Shown here: piece after piece, positions 39,553-48,892 of the stretch
Layout of the letters: every line of letters starts with the position of its first letter
Position numbering within the stretch: the stretch's first letter is position 1
DNA from: Azospirillum picis
Lineage (GTDB): Bacteria > Pseudomonadota > Alphaproteobacteria > Azospirillales > Azospirillaceae
Assembly (NCBI RefSeq): GCF_017876115.1
Contig: NZ_JAGINO010000004.1
Coordinates: 62,001-126,000 of the forward strand
Length of the DNA: 64,000 nt
Reading direction: 5' to 3'
The notes under the pieces: model-generated
The model's database searches: none
What the model was told of the DNA's origin: nothing
What the model saw: only the letters and a program-made list of their open reading frames with translations
Made by a program: the position numbers and the translations under genes

Positions 39553-39629
39553 CGGAGAGTAGCTCAGCCTGGTAGAGCACTGCTTTCGGGAGGCAGGGGC
39601 CGGAGGTTCGAATCCTCTCTCTCCGACCA
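39553..39629 (+). tRNA. tRNA-Pro (CGG), copy 2
   Basis: Identical in sequence to the copy at 39225, offset by 328 bp, again with encoded CCA. The leader hairpin upstream is preserved but with one mismatch and one wobble. Confidence 0.95.
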
Positions 39630-39649
39630 TAGTCCCTGACGGGACCAGA

Positions 39650-39688
39650 CACTTCGGGCACCCCTCGTGGGTGCCCGAAGTGCTTTCC
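39650..39688 (+). terminator. Terminator-like hairpin after tRNA-Pro copy 2
   Basis: CACTTCGGGCACCC and GGGTGCCCGAAGTG form a perfect 14-bp stem with loop CTCGT; only CTTT follows, but the stem is very strong. Confidence 0.75.
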
Positions 39689-40994
39689 GGGGATGCTTTT
39701 CCCCCGGCCCCCCTCATCGCAGCCGTCATCCCGTCACCTCCACGCCGCCATGATGCGGTCCGGGCGCCGTCCCGCGTGCACGCCGGACGGTGAGTGCAGG
39801 CGCGTCGGCATCGAGCAGGCGCGCTCGTTGAAACCACTCTCACCATTCCGGCAGCGGACGCTCGTGTTCACTGTCTGACAACGCTGGCCGCGCATCCGGC
39901 ACCTCTTCTCCGGGGGAGGACGACCGGGAAAGGGACGAGCTCCCGGCGGCCCACAAGCATGGCCCGAGCCCTGACATAACCAGATCACCTGTGGCCCATC
40001 TGTTTGGAGCCTCACCCAAAACCGCGGTCCGGGGCATTGAAGCCGTCGGTTTCGCTCAAAACCAGACTGGTTCTGATCCCCACTCCAAGCCCCGCCAGTC
40101 GTCGGGCACGGGAAAGCGCATGGATGCCGCCGCAGGAGCATTCGGTTGCTGCCGGATCGGAATTTGCCGGACCCCGATTTCTGTCGGGCTGGAGCCGTCT
40201 CCCGCGGCAGGACGCCGGGTGCGGCAGTCGAGGAGCCACCGAACCCACCGCTGCATCCACGGGCAAGATACGCAGCTCCGACGTGCGCCTGCCGCTTGTG
40301 TCCGGCGATCGGCGAAGATTGCTCCAGCCGTGCGAGAAACGGGGCACGCGTGGAACAGGCCCCGTGATTGATGGCATCGCCAAATAAATTGTCTTGCGTA
40401 AGAGTTTTTCTATTAATCAGAACATTTTTCTTCCCGGTATTTCTTTGGGCAGATACTAACCGCATTTCTACAGCTGAACATAAGATTTACCTCCAATTAG
40501 GTGGTGGACGTACAGAGCTTCAGCTCGGCAGTCTCACCCGTCGAACGGGCATTCCTTACTTTTCCAAAACTTGGAATAGGGGACTGATCAAGATGGGAAT
40601 CTTGGAGGCTGATTTAGATCGCTGCATATCAATGTATGCAATTAATTGCTCACCCCATTGGGCGTCGGGCGCGAGTCATGGCGCGGCCGTCCGGTGCATT
40701 GCCGGCCCGTCGGTTCTTCCGACCGGACGCTAGCCACCGGCGGCCCGGAAACGGCAGTCCTGCCGGCCGGCGCCGCCCCCACCCAACACCGTCCGGACCG
40801 CACACCGCGAGGTGCCGCAGCCGATCCTGCCCGCAGCGCGGATGGGACCGGCGGCGGCAGCGATGCCCCACGCCCCAAGCCGTCCGTCGCAGGACCCGTC
40901 CTTCGCAGGGAAGGGGGCAAGGACGGGTGGCGAGGGTGGCGGCCGGCTTCACCCAGACGAAACCCAGGCCGAACGAGAATCAGGGAGTTCAAGC
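39689..40994. other. 1.3-kb gene-poor region with AT-rich island upstream of the GH5 gene
   Basis: No ORF here has a convincing ribosome site or codon pattern. The stretch 40381-40650 is about 41% G+C by hand count, far below the flanks. It ends in two overlapping palindromes: TGCATA-N6-TATGCA (40623-40640) and GCAATTAATTGC (40638-40649). This could be the control region of the secreted glycosidase, of the kind bound by MucR/Ros- or H-NS-like proteins, or a scar of a mobile element beside the duplicated tRNA. Neither reading is proven. Confidence 0.5.
40638..40649. promoter_or_regulatory. Perfect 12-bp palindrome in AT-rich island
   Basis: GCAATTAATTGC overlaps the inverted repeat TGCATA-N6-TATGCA by three bases, about 350 bp before the GH5 start. 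Operator-like; binding protein unknown. Confidence 0.4.
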
Positions 40995-43900
40995 ATGACG
41001 CTCGCCACCCCGACCAGCAGCCCGGTCGACAACACCATCGCCAACCGCAACGCCTATCTGTCCACCCAGGGCAACCAGATCGGCTACACCGACGAAACCG
41101 GGTGGCACAGCGTCGAGCTGAACAGCATCAACTGGGGCGGCTTCCAGATCTCGGCCTATCTGCCGACCCTGCTCGACCGCGCCGACTACACCGAACATAT
41201 GGACCGGATGAAGGCGTTCGGTTTCAACACCATCCGCCTGCTGTGGTCGGACGACTGGTTCACCCACAAGGACGAGGTGCCGAACCAGTGGGGGCTGAAC
41301 ACCAACTTCCCCGGCAACGCCGAGCTTGCCGGGCTGACCAGCATCCAGGTGATGGACAAGATCGTCGAGTATGCCGGCTCCATCGGCCTGCGGGTCATCC
41401 TCGACCACCATCGCAACGATGCCGGCGGCACCGGCGGCACCAATGAACACGAATACTGGTATTCGACCGAGGATGCCGGCTACCAGGGCAGCTCGGTCTA
41501 CACCAAGGAGGATGTGACGAGCCATTGGGTCTGGCTGGCGCAGCATTACAACAACAACCCGACCGTGATCGGCGCCGACCTGCACAACGAGCCGTGGGGC
41601 AAGCTGCTGTGGGACGAATGGGCGGCCGACGCCAGCGCGCTCGGCAGCGCCGTGCTGCAAGCCAATCCGAACCTGCTGATGTTCGTGGAGGGAACCCAGT
41701 TCAAGGACCAGTACGACAACTGGTCGCAGGCCGACTGGTGGGGCGGCAACCTCCAGGGGGCCGCGACCGATCCGGTGACCTTCGCGGTGAACGGCACGCC
41801 TGTGACCAACAAGCTGGTCTACGCCCCCCATACCTATGGCCCCGGCGTCAGCCCGCAGAGCTGGTTTGCCCCCGGCGATCCCGCCCAGTTGCCGGCCGAC
41901 CTGGAGGCGCGGCTCGACGACTATTGGGGCTACCTGTCGAAGCAGGGAACCGCGCCGATGTTCGTCGGCGAATTCGGCGGCTCTCTGAAGACCGCGCAGG
42001 AGCGTCTGTGGTTCAGCACGCTGGTCGACTATTTCGAGCGCGACCTTGACCGCGACGGCGTCCGTGCGGCCGGGCAGACGCCGATGAGCTGGTCGTTCTG
42101 GGAATGGAGCCCCTATTCCCACGACACCGGCGGCTTCATCGACCCCGAGATCCTGACCCAGAATTCGACCACCCAGGCGGCCGGTTTCGAATACGGCAAA
42201 TACAACCTGATGAAGCGCGCCATTACCGGCCAGCTCGCCGACGTGATGGGGGGCGACGGCGACGACCAGATCGCCGCCAATTCGCTGTCGCAGGTGATCG
42301 ACGGACGCGGCGGCAACGACACCATCGACGGCGGCGGCGGCGACGATCTTCTGCGCGGCGGGGCCGGCAACGACCTGCTGCTCGGTGGCGACGGCGAGGA
42401 CGACCTCCAGGGCGAGGCGGGCAACGACACGCTGGTCGGCGGTGCCGGCGCCGATTTCCTCCAGGGCGGCCTCGGCAACGACAGCCTCCAGGGCGGGGCG
42501 GGCAACGACACGCTGGCCGGCGGTGCCGGCGCCGATACGCTCGACGGCGGCGACGGCATCGACGTGGCCGACTACAGCCTCTCGGCGACCGCGATGACGC
42601 TCGACCTGTCGACCGGCACGATGTCCGGTCCCGACGGTGCCGGCGACGTGCTGACCAGCATCGAAGGCGTGACCGGCACCTACTACGACGACACGATCAT
42701 CGGCGGCAGCGGCGACAACGTCATCAACGGCTGGGCCGGGCAGGACACCATCGTCGGCAGCCTTGGCAACGACACCATCGACGGCGGGCTGGCGACGGGC
42801 GGCGTGAACACCGACCTGCTCGACTATTCGGGCCTGTCGGGAACGGTGAACGTCGACTTCAACACCCGTTCCGCGGTCAAGAGCGCGGGTGGAACCGACA
42901 CCTTCTCCGAGGTGGAGTTCATCCGCGGCACCGCCAACAACGACACCATCATCGGCGACGGGTCGTGGAACCGGTTCGAAGGCGGCGGCGGCAACGACCT
43001 GCTGAACGGTGGCGGCGGCAACGACACCCTGGTCGGCGGCGGCGGCAACGACACGTTGAGCGGCGGCGAAGGCCAGGACCGCTTCGAATTCGCCGCCTCC
43101 GGAAACGGGACCGACCTCATCACCGACGCCGCGGCCGGGGACGAGATCCGCATCCTGGGCACCGCCTTGACCTCGGTGTCGGCCGGCAACGGCGCTGCGC
43201 TGGGTCAGAACCAGGTCCAGGTCGAGACCCTCGGCGGCAACACGATCCTTCACATCGGCACCGACGGCACGGCAGGCAGCGACGTCGACATTACCCTGTC
43301 GGGCATTTACGCCGCCGCCGGATTCTCCGTGTCTGGCGACACGATCAGGCTGGTGCAGGGCCCCGGTTCGGCCCCCACCCTGGCCATCACGCCGGAAAGC
43401 GTTTCCCACGCCGAAGGGCCGGGAGGCACCACCTACACCTTCACGGTGACCCACAGCGGCGGGGCCGCCTCGGTCGACTGGGCGGTGGCCGGGTCCGGCG
43501 CCTACCAGGCCTCTGCCGCCGACTTCGCGGGCGGGGTGCTGCCGTCGGGCAGCCTGTCCTTCGCCGACGGCGAAACCAGCAAGACCATCAGCGTGACCGT
43601 CGCCGACGATTTCCTGGTCGAACAGAACGAAACCTTCTCGGTCCTGCTGTCCAACCCGACCAACGGCGCGTCGGTGACCACCGCCTCGGCCCAGGGCATC
43701 ATCCTGAACGACGACACCAGCTTCGCCATCGGCCCGGGACCGCTGTCCCAGGCGGAGGGAAGCGTCGGCACCAGCACCTTCACCTACACGGTGACCCGTG
43801 CCGGCAAGGCAGACACCACGCAGACGGTCGATTGGGCGGTCACCCCCTTCGGCAACGCGCCCGTCAACGCCGCGGATTTCGCCGGCGGCACCATGCCCTC

Positions 43901-46328
43901 GGGGACGGTGACCTTCGCCGCCGGGGAAACCAGCAAGACCATCGCCGTCACCGTCGCCGGCGACACCATGGCCGAAGTCGACGAAGGCTTCGCGGTCACG
44001 CTGTCCAACCCCAGCCAGGGTACCATCTCCGCCGGCAGTGTCATCGGGACCATCCTGAACGACGATGCCACCACCACCCTGTCGGTGGCCGCCATCGACC
44101 AGGCGCAGGCGGAGGGGGATTCCGGCACCACCGCCTTCACCTTCCGCATCACCCGCAGCGGTGACCTTACCGCGTCGACCACGGTCGGCTGGTCCACGGC
44201 CGGCCTCGCCCCGAACGCCGCCGGGGCCGCCGACTTCGCCGGAGGCGTCCTGCCGTCCGGCACCGTGGTCTTCGCCGCCGGGGAAACGGTGAAGGACGTC
44301 GTCGTGCTGGTGGCGGGCGACACGGCCATCGAGGCGAACGAGGCCTTCTCGCTGACGATCGCCAGCGCCTCCCCCAACGTCGGCATCCAGACGGACCGGG
44401 CGACCGCGACCATCCTGAACGACGATGCACTGCCGGTGCTGAACATCGCGGCGGCCGACGCCGTGAAATCCGAAGCGAATTCCGGCACCACCGCCTTCAC
44501 CTTCACCGTCACCCGGTCCGGCGACACCACCGGCGCGTCGACCGTCGCCTGGTCCGCCGCCGGGAGCGGCCAGAATCCCGCCGGCGCCGCGGACTTCGCC
44601 GGCGGCACCCTGCCGTCGGGCACCGTCGGCTTCGCCGCGGGCGAGACCAGCAAGACGATCACCGTCGCCGTCGCCGGGGACGCCGCGGTCGAACCGGACG
44701 AGGGTTTCACGATCACCCTGTCGTCCCCCACCGGCGCCACCATCGGCACGGCCGCGGCGGCCGCCACCATCCTGAACGACGACGCCCCGCCGTCCACCGG
44801 CAACGAGACCGTCTATGGCGGCGACGGCGGCGATCTCCACACCACCGGCAGCGGCAACGACTTCATCTATGCCGGCGGCGGCAACGACACGGTGATCGCC
44901 GGGGCCGGCGACGACCAAATCTTCGGGCAGGACGGCGACGACAGCCTGGAAGGCGGCAGCGGGGTCGACCAGCTCTTCGGCGGCAACGGCAACGACGTGC
45001 TGTGGAGCGGTGCCGGCTACGACTACATGGAGGGCGGCAGCGGCGTCGACCGCTTCATCTCCAAGCCCGGCGACGGCTTCGACTATATCGGCGACTTCAA
45101 GGCCGGCAGCGGCGGTGACGTGATCGACCTCACCGCCTGGTCGACGGTCCACAGCCTGTCGGACCTGACGCTGTCGCAAAACGGGACCGACACCAGCTTC
45201 GCGCTGGACGGCGCCAACGGGCTGACCCTGGCCGGTGTCACGGCCACGGCACTGGTCGAGGAGAATTTCCTGTTCTCCACCGTCGTGCACAACGGCACCG
45301 CCGGCAACGACCAGCTTGTCGGCAGTGCCGCCGGTGACGAGATGTACGGCTATCTCGGACACGACACACTGACCGGCGGCGCCGGCAACGACCAGCTCTA
45401 CGGCGAGGACGGCAACGACCACCTGTTCGGCGGCAGCGGCAACGACCTGATGCTGGGCGGGAGCGGCGAAGACCAGCTCGACGGCGGCGATGGCAACGAC
45501 GACATGAGGGGCGGCGACGGCAACGACCTGCTGATCGGCGGGAGCGGCGCCGACCAGCTCGACGGCGGAAACGGCAACGACACCCTGCGCAGCGGCGCCG
45601 GCGATGACTTCCTGATCGGCGGGGCCGGGACCGATCGCTTCGTTCTCCGCCCCGGCGACGGCTATGATTATGCCGCCGACTTCCAGGCCGGCTCGGGCGG
45701 CGACGTCCTCGACCTCTATGGCTATGCCGGGGCGACCGACTATGCGACCGTGATGGCCAAGGCGGTCCAGTCGGGCGGCGACACCATCATCGACTTCGGA
45801 GACGGGACGGGGATCACCCTGGCCGGCGTCCAGAAGGCGGCGCTGACCTCAGCCAATTTCCAGTTCGCCGCAACCACCACGATCGGCGGCGCCGGCGACG
45901 ACATCATCATCGGCACCGCCGGCAACGACATCTTGTCCGGGCTGGGCGGCAACGACCAACTGTTCGGCCTCGGCGGCGACGACAGCCTGCTGGGCGGAGC
46001 CGGCGTCGACGCCTTCTATGGCGGGGACGGCAACGACACCATCTCCAGCGGCGCCGGGTACGATTACATCGAGATGGGCAATGGAGCGGACGTCTTCGAA
46101 TTCCAGCCCGGCGACCAGTACGATTACATCCAGGACTTCGTTCCGGGATTTGGTGGCGACGTGATCGACCTGCGCGCGTGGAACGACATCCATTCGCTGG
46201 CCGATCTGCAGCCCTATATGACGGCCAGCGACCAGAACACCATCATCAGCCTTGGAAACGGTGACGGGATCACGCTGGCCAATCTCCCGCCATCGTCCCT
46301 GACTTCCTCGAACTTCATGTTCGCGTAA
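40995..46328 (+). CDS. Secreted GH5-family glycosidase with Calx-beta and RTX repeats (type I secretion substrate)
   Basis: A 1777-residue modular protein. Residues about 1-405: GH5 cellulase-type barrel, with acid/base Glu199 in ADLHNEPWG and nucleophile Glu326 in MFVGEFGG. About 414-700: hemolysin-type Ca-binding RTX nonapeptides (GGxGNDTLxGG). About 800-1265: four Calx-beta domains of roughly 115 residues (starts marked by AEG, AEG, AEG, SEAN and ends by ILNDD). About 1270-1777: more RTX blocks, including peptidase-M10-type segments DYIGDFKAGSGGDVIDL and DYIQDFVPGFGGDVIDL. No Sec signal; RTX at the C-terminus implies export by a type I ABC system that is not in this window. The likely substrate is cellulose or a related beta-glucan, either plant wall or its own exopolymer. 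GGGAG precedes the ATG. Confidence 0.92.
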   Translation: MTLATPTSSPVDNTIANRNAYLSTQGNQIGYTDETGWHSVELNSINWGGFQISAYLPTLLDRADYTEHMDRMKAFGFNTIRLLWSDDWFTHKDEVPNQWGLNTNFPGNAELAGLTSIQVMDKIVEYAGSIGLRVILDHHRNDAGGTGGTNEHEYWYSTEDAGYQGSSVYTKEDVTSHWVWLAQHYNNNPTVIGADLHNEPWGKLLWDEWAADASALGSAVLQANPNLLMFVEGTQFKDQYDNWSQADWWGGNLQGAATDPVTFAVNGTPVTNKLVYAPHTYGPGVSPQSWFAPGDPAQLPADLEARLDDYWGYLSKQGTAPMFVGEFGGSLKTAQERLWFSTLVDYFERDLDRDGVRAAGQTPMSWSFWEWSPYSHDTGGFIDPEILTQNSTTQAAGFEYGKYNLMKRAITGQLADVMGGDGDDQIAANSLSQVIDGRGGNDTIDGGGGDDLLRGGAGNDLLLGGDGEDDLQGEAGNDTLVGGAGADFLQGGLGNDSLQGGAGNDTLAGGAGADTLDGGDGIDVADYSLSATAMTLDLSTGTMSGPDGAGDVLTSIEGVTGTYYDDTIIGGSGDNVINGWAGQDTIVGSLGNDTIDGGLATGGVNTDLLDYSGLSGTVNVDFNTRSAVKSAGGTDTFSEVEFIRGTANNDTIIGDGSWNRFEGGGGNDLLNGGGGNDTLVGGGGNDTLSGGEGQDRFEFAASGNGTDLITDAAAGDEIRILGTALTSVSAGNGAALGQNQVQVETLGGNTILHIGTDGTAGSDVDITLSGIYAAAGFSVSGDTIRLVQGPGSAPTLAITPESVSHAEGPGGTTYTFTVTHSGGAASVDWAVAGSGAYQASAADFAGGVLPSGSLSFADGETSKTISVTVADDFLVEQNETFSVLLSNPTNGASVTTASAQGIILNDDTSFAIGPGPLSQAEGSVGTSTFTYTVTRAGKADTTQTVDWAVTPFGNAPVNAADFAGGTMPSGTVTFAAGETSKTIAVTVAGDTMAEVDEGFAVTLSNPSQGTISAGSVIGTILNDDATTTLSVAAIDQAQAEGDSGTTAFTFRITRSGDLTASTTVGWSTAGLAPNAAGAADFAGGVLPSGTVVFAAGETVKDVVVLVAGDTAIEANEAFSLTIASASPNVGIQTDRATATILNDDALPVLNIAAADAVKSEANSGTTAFTFTVTRSGDTTGASTVAWSAAGSGQNPAGAADFAGGTLPSGTVGFAAGETSKTITVAVAGDAAVEPDEGFTITLSSPTGATIGTAAAAATILNDDAPPSTGNETVYGGDGGDLHTTGSGNDFIYAGGGNDTVIAGAGDDQIFGQDGDDSLEGGSGVDQLFGGNGNDVLWSGAGYDYMEGGSGVDRFISKPGDGFDYIGDFKAGSGGDVIDLTAWSTVHSLSDLTLSQNGTDTSFALDGANGLTLAGVTATALVEENFLFSTVVHNGTAGNDQLVGSAAGDEMYGYLGHDTLTGGAGNDQLYGEDGNDHLFGGSGNDLMLGGSGEDQLDGGDGNDDMRGGDGNDLLIGGSGADQLDGGNGNDTLRSGAGDDFLIGGAGTDRFVLRPGDGYDYAADFQAGSGGDVLDLYGYAGATDYATVMAKAVQSGGDTIIDFGDGTGITLAGVQKAALTSANFQFAATTTIGGAGDDIIIGTAGNDILSGLGGNDQLFGLGGDDSLLGGAGVDAFYGGDGNDTISSGAGYDYIEMGNGADVFEFQPGDQYDYIQDFVPGFGGDVIDLRAWNDIHSLADLQPYMTASDQNTIISLGNGDGITLANLPPSSLTSSNFMFA

Positions 46329-46402
46329 TCCGGACCCGGCGGACGGCGGAGCCATGCCTTGGACATCTTCGAGGTTTGGTTCCCCCGTTTGCCGGCATCG
46401 AC

Positions 46403-46437
46403 AGGTGCGGGCTCCGGTGCAACGTCGGCCCGCACCT
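46403..46437. terminator. Hairpin after the GH5 gene
   Basis: AGGTGCGGGC and GCCCGCACCT form a perfect 10-bp stem around a 15-base loop, between convergent genes. No T-run. Confidence 0.45.
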
Positions 46438-46591
46438 GAATTCCGCGCATCTTTTCCGAACGCTTGCCCGGTAATGCGCTGACCCGGACGCAGATCCGCT
46501 CCAGGACGGTGTCATGCACCGGCATCGGGGGCATGGCGGCGGAGGGGCTGCCGGCTGCTCGATGCCCGACCGAGCGCGGATGCCCCGGGCC

Positions 46592-47368
46592 TCACACCGT
46601 GCAGAGGAAGCGTCGTTCCGTCCCCTCCAGCACCAGGGCGGTCAGCCGGTTGGTGGCGTAGGCGCCGGTGTCGATCCCGATGCGGTTGGGACGCAGCTCC
46701 GGCTCGGGCGCGATGGTGTGGCCATGGACGATGATCTTGCCATGGTCGGCACGCGAGGTCAGGAAGGCCTCCCGGATCCACATCCGGTCCTGGTCCCTCT
46801 GGCAGTCGAGCGGCACGCCCGGCCTGACGCCGGCATGGACGAAATGGTAGTCGCCGATCGTCAGGTGATGCCGCAGGCCGGTCAGGAAGGCCCGGTGGTG
46901 CGGCGGCAGCGCGGCGTTCAGCATCTGCTGGGCCATCTGGAGATGCTCCGGCGGGGCATCCGGCGCCGGGGCGGGGATGCCGTAGCTGTTCAGCGTGGCG
47001 TCGCCGCCGTAGGTCAGCCAGCCGGCCGCCTCCCGCAGGTCGCACAGGAAGCCCAGCATCGTGTCCTCGTGGTTGCCGCGCAGGCACACCGTGCCGAAGG
47101 CGGGCGGCAGGCCGCAGGACAGGCGCTCGATCACCAGCCGCGAATCCGGTCCGCGGTCGACGTAGTCGCCGAGGAAGACCAGGTATTTCAGCAGGCCCGG
47201 CGCCTGGTCGGCATCGCGCTGGATCTGCCCGAGCATCTGGTCGAGCAGGTCGAGCCGGCCATGGATGTCGCCGAGCGCATAGACGCGCATGCCCCGCGGT
47301 ATCGAGGCCGTTCCAGGCCTGCCGCCCGAGGTGGCTTCCGTCCACAGCTTCCGCGCCAAGCTCAACAC
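46592..47368 (-). CDS. PPP-type serine/threonine protein phosphatase (calcineurin-like)
   Basis: A 258-residue metallophosphoesterase. The dinuclear-metal motifs are complete: YALGDIHGRLDLL, FLGDYVDRGPDSR, LRGNHEDTML, then FVHAGVRPG and VHGHTI. This matches bacterial PrpA/ApaH-like protein phosphatases. Short basic N-terminus, cytosolic. ApaH (Ap4A hydrolase) activity is the main alternative. Divergent from the binding protein at 47581. Confidence 0.9.
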   Translation of the reverse strand: MLSLARKLWTEATSGGRPGTASIPRGMRVYALGDIHGRLDLLDQMLGQIQRDADQAPGLLKYLVFLGDYVDRGPDSRLVIERLSCGLPPAFGTVCLRGNHEDTMLGFLCDLREAAGWLTYGGDATLNSYGIPAPAPDAPPEHLQMAQQMLNAALPPHHRAFLTGLRHHLTIGDYHFVHAGVRPGVPLDCQRDQDRMWIREAFLTSRADHGKIIVHGHTIAPEPELRPNRIGIDTGAYATNRLTALVLEGTERRFLCTV

Positions 47369-47580
47369 GGCATCATTCTCGAGTCCATCGCATCCAGGTC
47401 CCAGAGCTGTGTCGGCGTCCTCCCGCCGTCAAGGTCACCCCACCTGCTGCATCGCGAAATCACCTTTGCGGCGGGGAGGGCGAACGAAAACGGATGATTC
47501 CGCTTTGACAGGAAGGGCATACGGGTGGACTCTTCCGTCGTCCGAACTGTTTGCGTCCAGCCAAAGGTATCCGTTTCATC

Positions 47581-48849
47581 ATGACCAACGATCATAAGAA
47601 CCGCCGCGACGGAGGAATCACCCTTAGCCGCCGTGCGCTCGGCCAGGCGGCGATCGCCGGCGGCGTGCTCGCGGGCTTCGGCCGCGCCCCGGCCTTCGCC
47701 CAGGGCACCGTGCTGAAGGTCGGCGTCCTGCTGCCGCGCTCCGGCCTGCTGGCCCAGGCAGGCCAGGCCTGCCAGCGCGGCGCGGAGATCGCCCCGGCGG
47801 TCCTTTCCGAACTCGGCTACAAGGTGGAGGTCATGTCGGCCGACACCGAATCGAACGCCGACGTCGCGCGGTCGCGCACGGAAAAGCTGATCAACGACGG
47901 CGCCAACGTCATCGTCGGTGCCTTCGACAGCGGCCAGACCGCCGCCGCCGCCCAGGTCTGCGAACAGCGCGGCGTGCCGCTGGTGATGAACATCGCCGCC
48001 GCCGACAAGCTGACGGAGCAGGGATACAAGACGGTCTTCCGCAACTTCCCGACCTCCACCATGCTGGTGTCGAACGGCATGGCGCTGATGAAGGACCTGT
48101 TCGCCGCCACCGGCACGACCCCGAAGACGGCGGTGTTCCTGCACGCCAACGACACCTTCGGCATGGCCAACAAGGCCGCGGTCGACGCGCTGTTCCCCAA
48201 GCTGGACATGCCCTTCCAGATCGTGGAGTCGATCTCCTACGACCCGCGGGCGCAGGATCTGGCGGTCGAGGTGGCCAAGGCCAAGGCCAAGGCCACCGGC
48301 GCCGAGCTCGCCATCGTCACCACCCGCGCCAACGACGCCATCATGATGGTGCGCGAGATGGTCAAGCAGCGCTGGGAGCCGAAGGCCATCGTCTCCCCCG
48401 GTTCGCCCGGCCTCTATGACGAGCAGTTCTACAAGGTGCTCGGCAAATACTCGGACTTCGCCATCACCAACCTGCCCTGGTACGACCCCAAGGCGGCGAT
48501 GACCAAGCGCGTCGAGGCGGCGTTCAAGAAGCAGTATCCGAACGACCGTTTCGAGGGCTACGCCTTCAACGTCGCCTTCACCTTCGAGGCGATCCTGATC
48601 GCCGCCGACGCCTTCAAGCGGGCCGGCACCGCGGAATCCTCGGCCATGCTGGCGGCGCTGCGCCAGACCAACCTGGCCGACAAGCTGATGGTCGGCCCGG
48701 CGATCACCTTCGACGAGAAGGGCCAGAACACCAACCTGGTCTCCGCCTGCATCCAGAACCACAAGCAGCGCCCGACCGTGGTGCTGCCGAAGGCCTCGGC
48801 CGAAGCCGACCCGGTCTTCCCGATGCCGGGCTGGGGCAAGCGGGCGTAA
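47581..48849 (+). CDS. Branched-chain amino acid-type ABC binding protein (LivJ family), Tat signal
   Basis: A 422-residue periplasmic binding protein (Peripla_BP_6). The N-terminus LSRRALGQAAIAGGVLAGFG is a twin-arginine signal, cleaved near AFAQGT. The mature start VLKVGVLLPRSGLLAQAGQA and the later ANDTFGMANKAAVDALF are characteristic. No permease or ATPase gene is adjacent, so it must use a transporter elsewhere or act as a sensor partner. The ligand is not predictable; homologues bind amino acids, amides, urea or aromatic acids. Confidence 0.88.
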   Translation: MTNDHKNRRDGGITLSRRALGQAAIAGGVLAGFGRAPAFAQGTVLKVGVLLPRSGLLAQAGQACQRGAEIAPAVLSELGYKVEVMSADTESNADVARSRTEKLINDGANVIVGAFDSGQTAAAAQVCEQRGVPLVMNIAAADKLTEQGYKTVFRNFPTSTMLVSNGMALMKDLFAATGTTPKTAVFLHANDTFGMANKAAVDALFPKLDMPFQIVESISYDPRAQDLAVEVAKAKAKATGAELAIVTTRANDAIMMVREMVKQRWEPKAIVSPGSPGLYDEQFYKVLGKYSDFAITNLPWYDPKAAMTKRVEAAFKKQYPNDRFEGYAFNVAFTFEAILIAADAFKRAGTAESSAMLAALRQTNLADKLMVGPAITFDEKGQNTNLVSACIQNHKQRPTVVLPKASAEADPVFPMPGWGKRA

Positions 48850-48864
48850 GCTGCCGCGAGGCTT

Positions 48865-48887
48865 CCCGTCCCGGGCGCCGGGACGGG
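48865..48887. terminator. Hairpin between convergent genes
   Basis: CCCGTCCCGG and CCGGGACGGG form a perfect 10-bp stem with loop GCG, 16 bp after the binding-protein stop. No T-run; possible bidirectional terminator. Confidence 0.6.
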
Positions 48888-48892
48888 AGGCG

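Noticed and set aside
39689..40380. Degenerate transposase between the tRNAs and the GH5 gene
   Set aside because: Translations in all frames show no transposase motif, and I found no terminal inverted repeats with target duplications.
40368..40733. 121-codon open frame in the AT-rich island
   Set aside because: No ribosome site, no recognisable motif, and its codon pattern changes abruptly where the base composition changes; more likely a control region.
40989..45422. 1477-codon open frame antisense to the GH5-RTX gene
   Set aside because: The plus-strand frame shows clear GH5, Calx-beta and RTX motifs. The antisense frame is an artefact of GC-rich repeats with no start signal.
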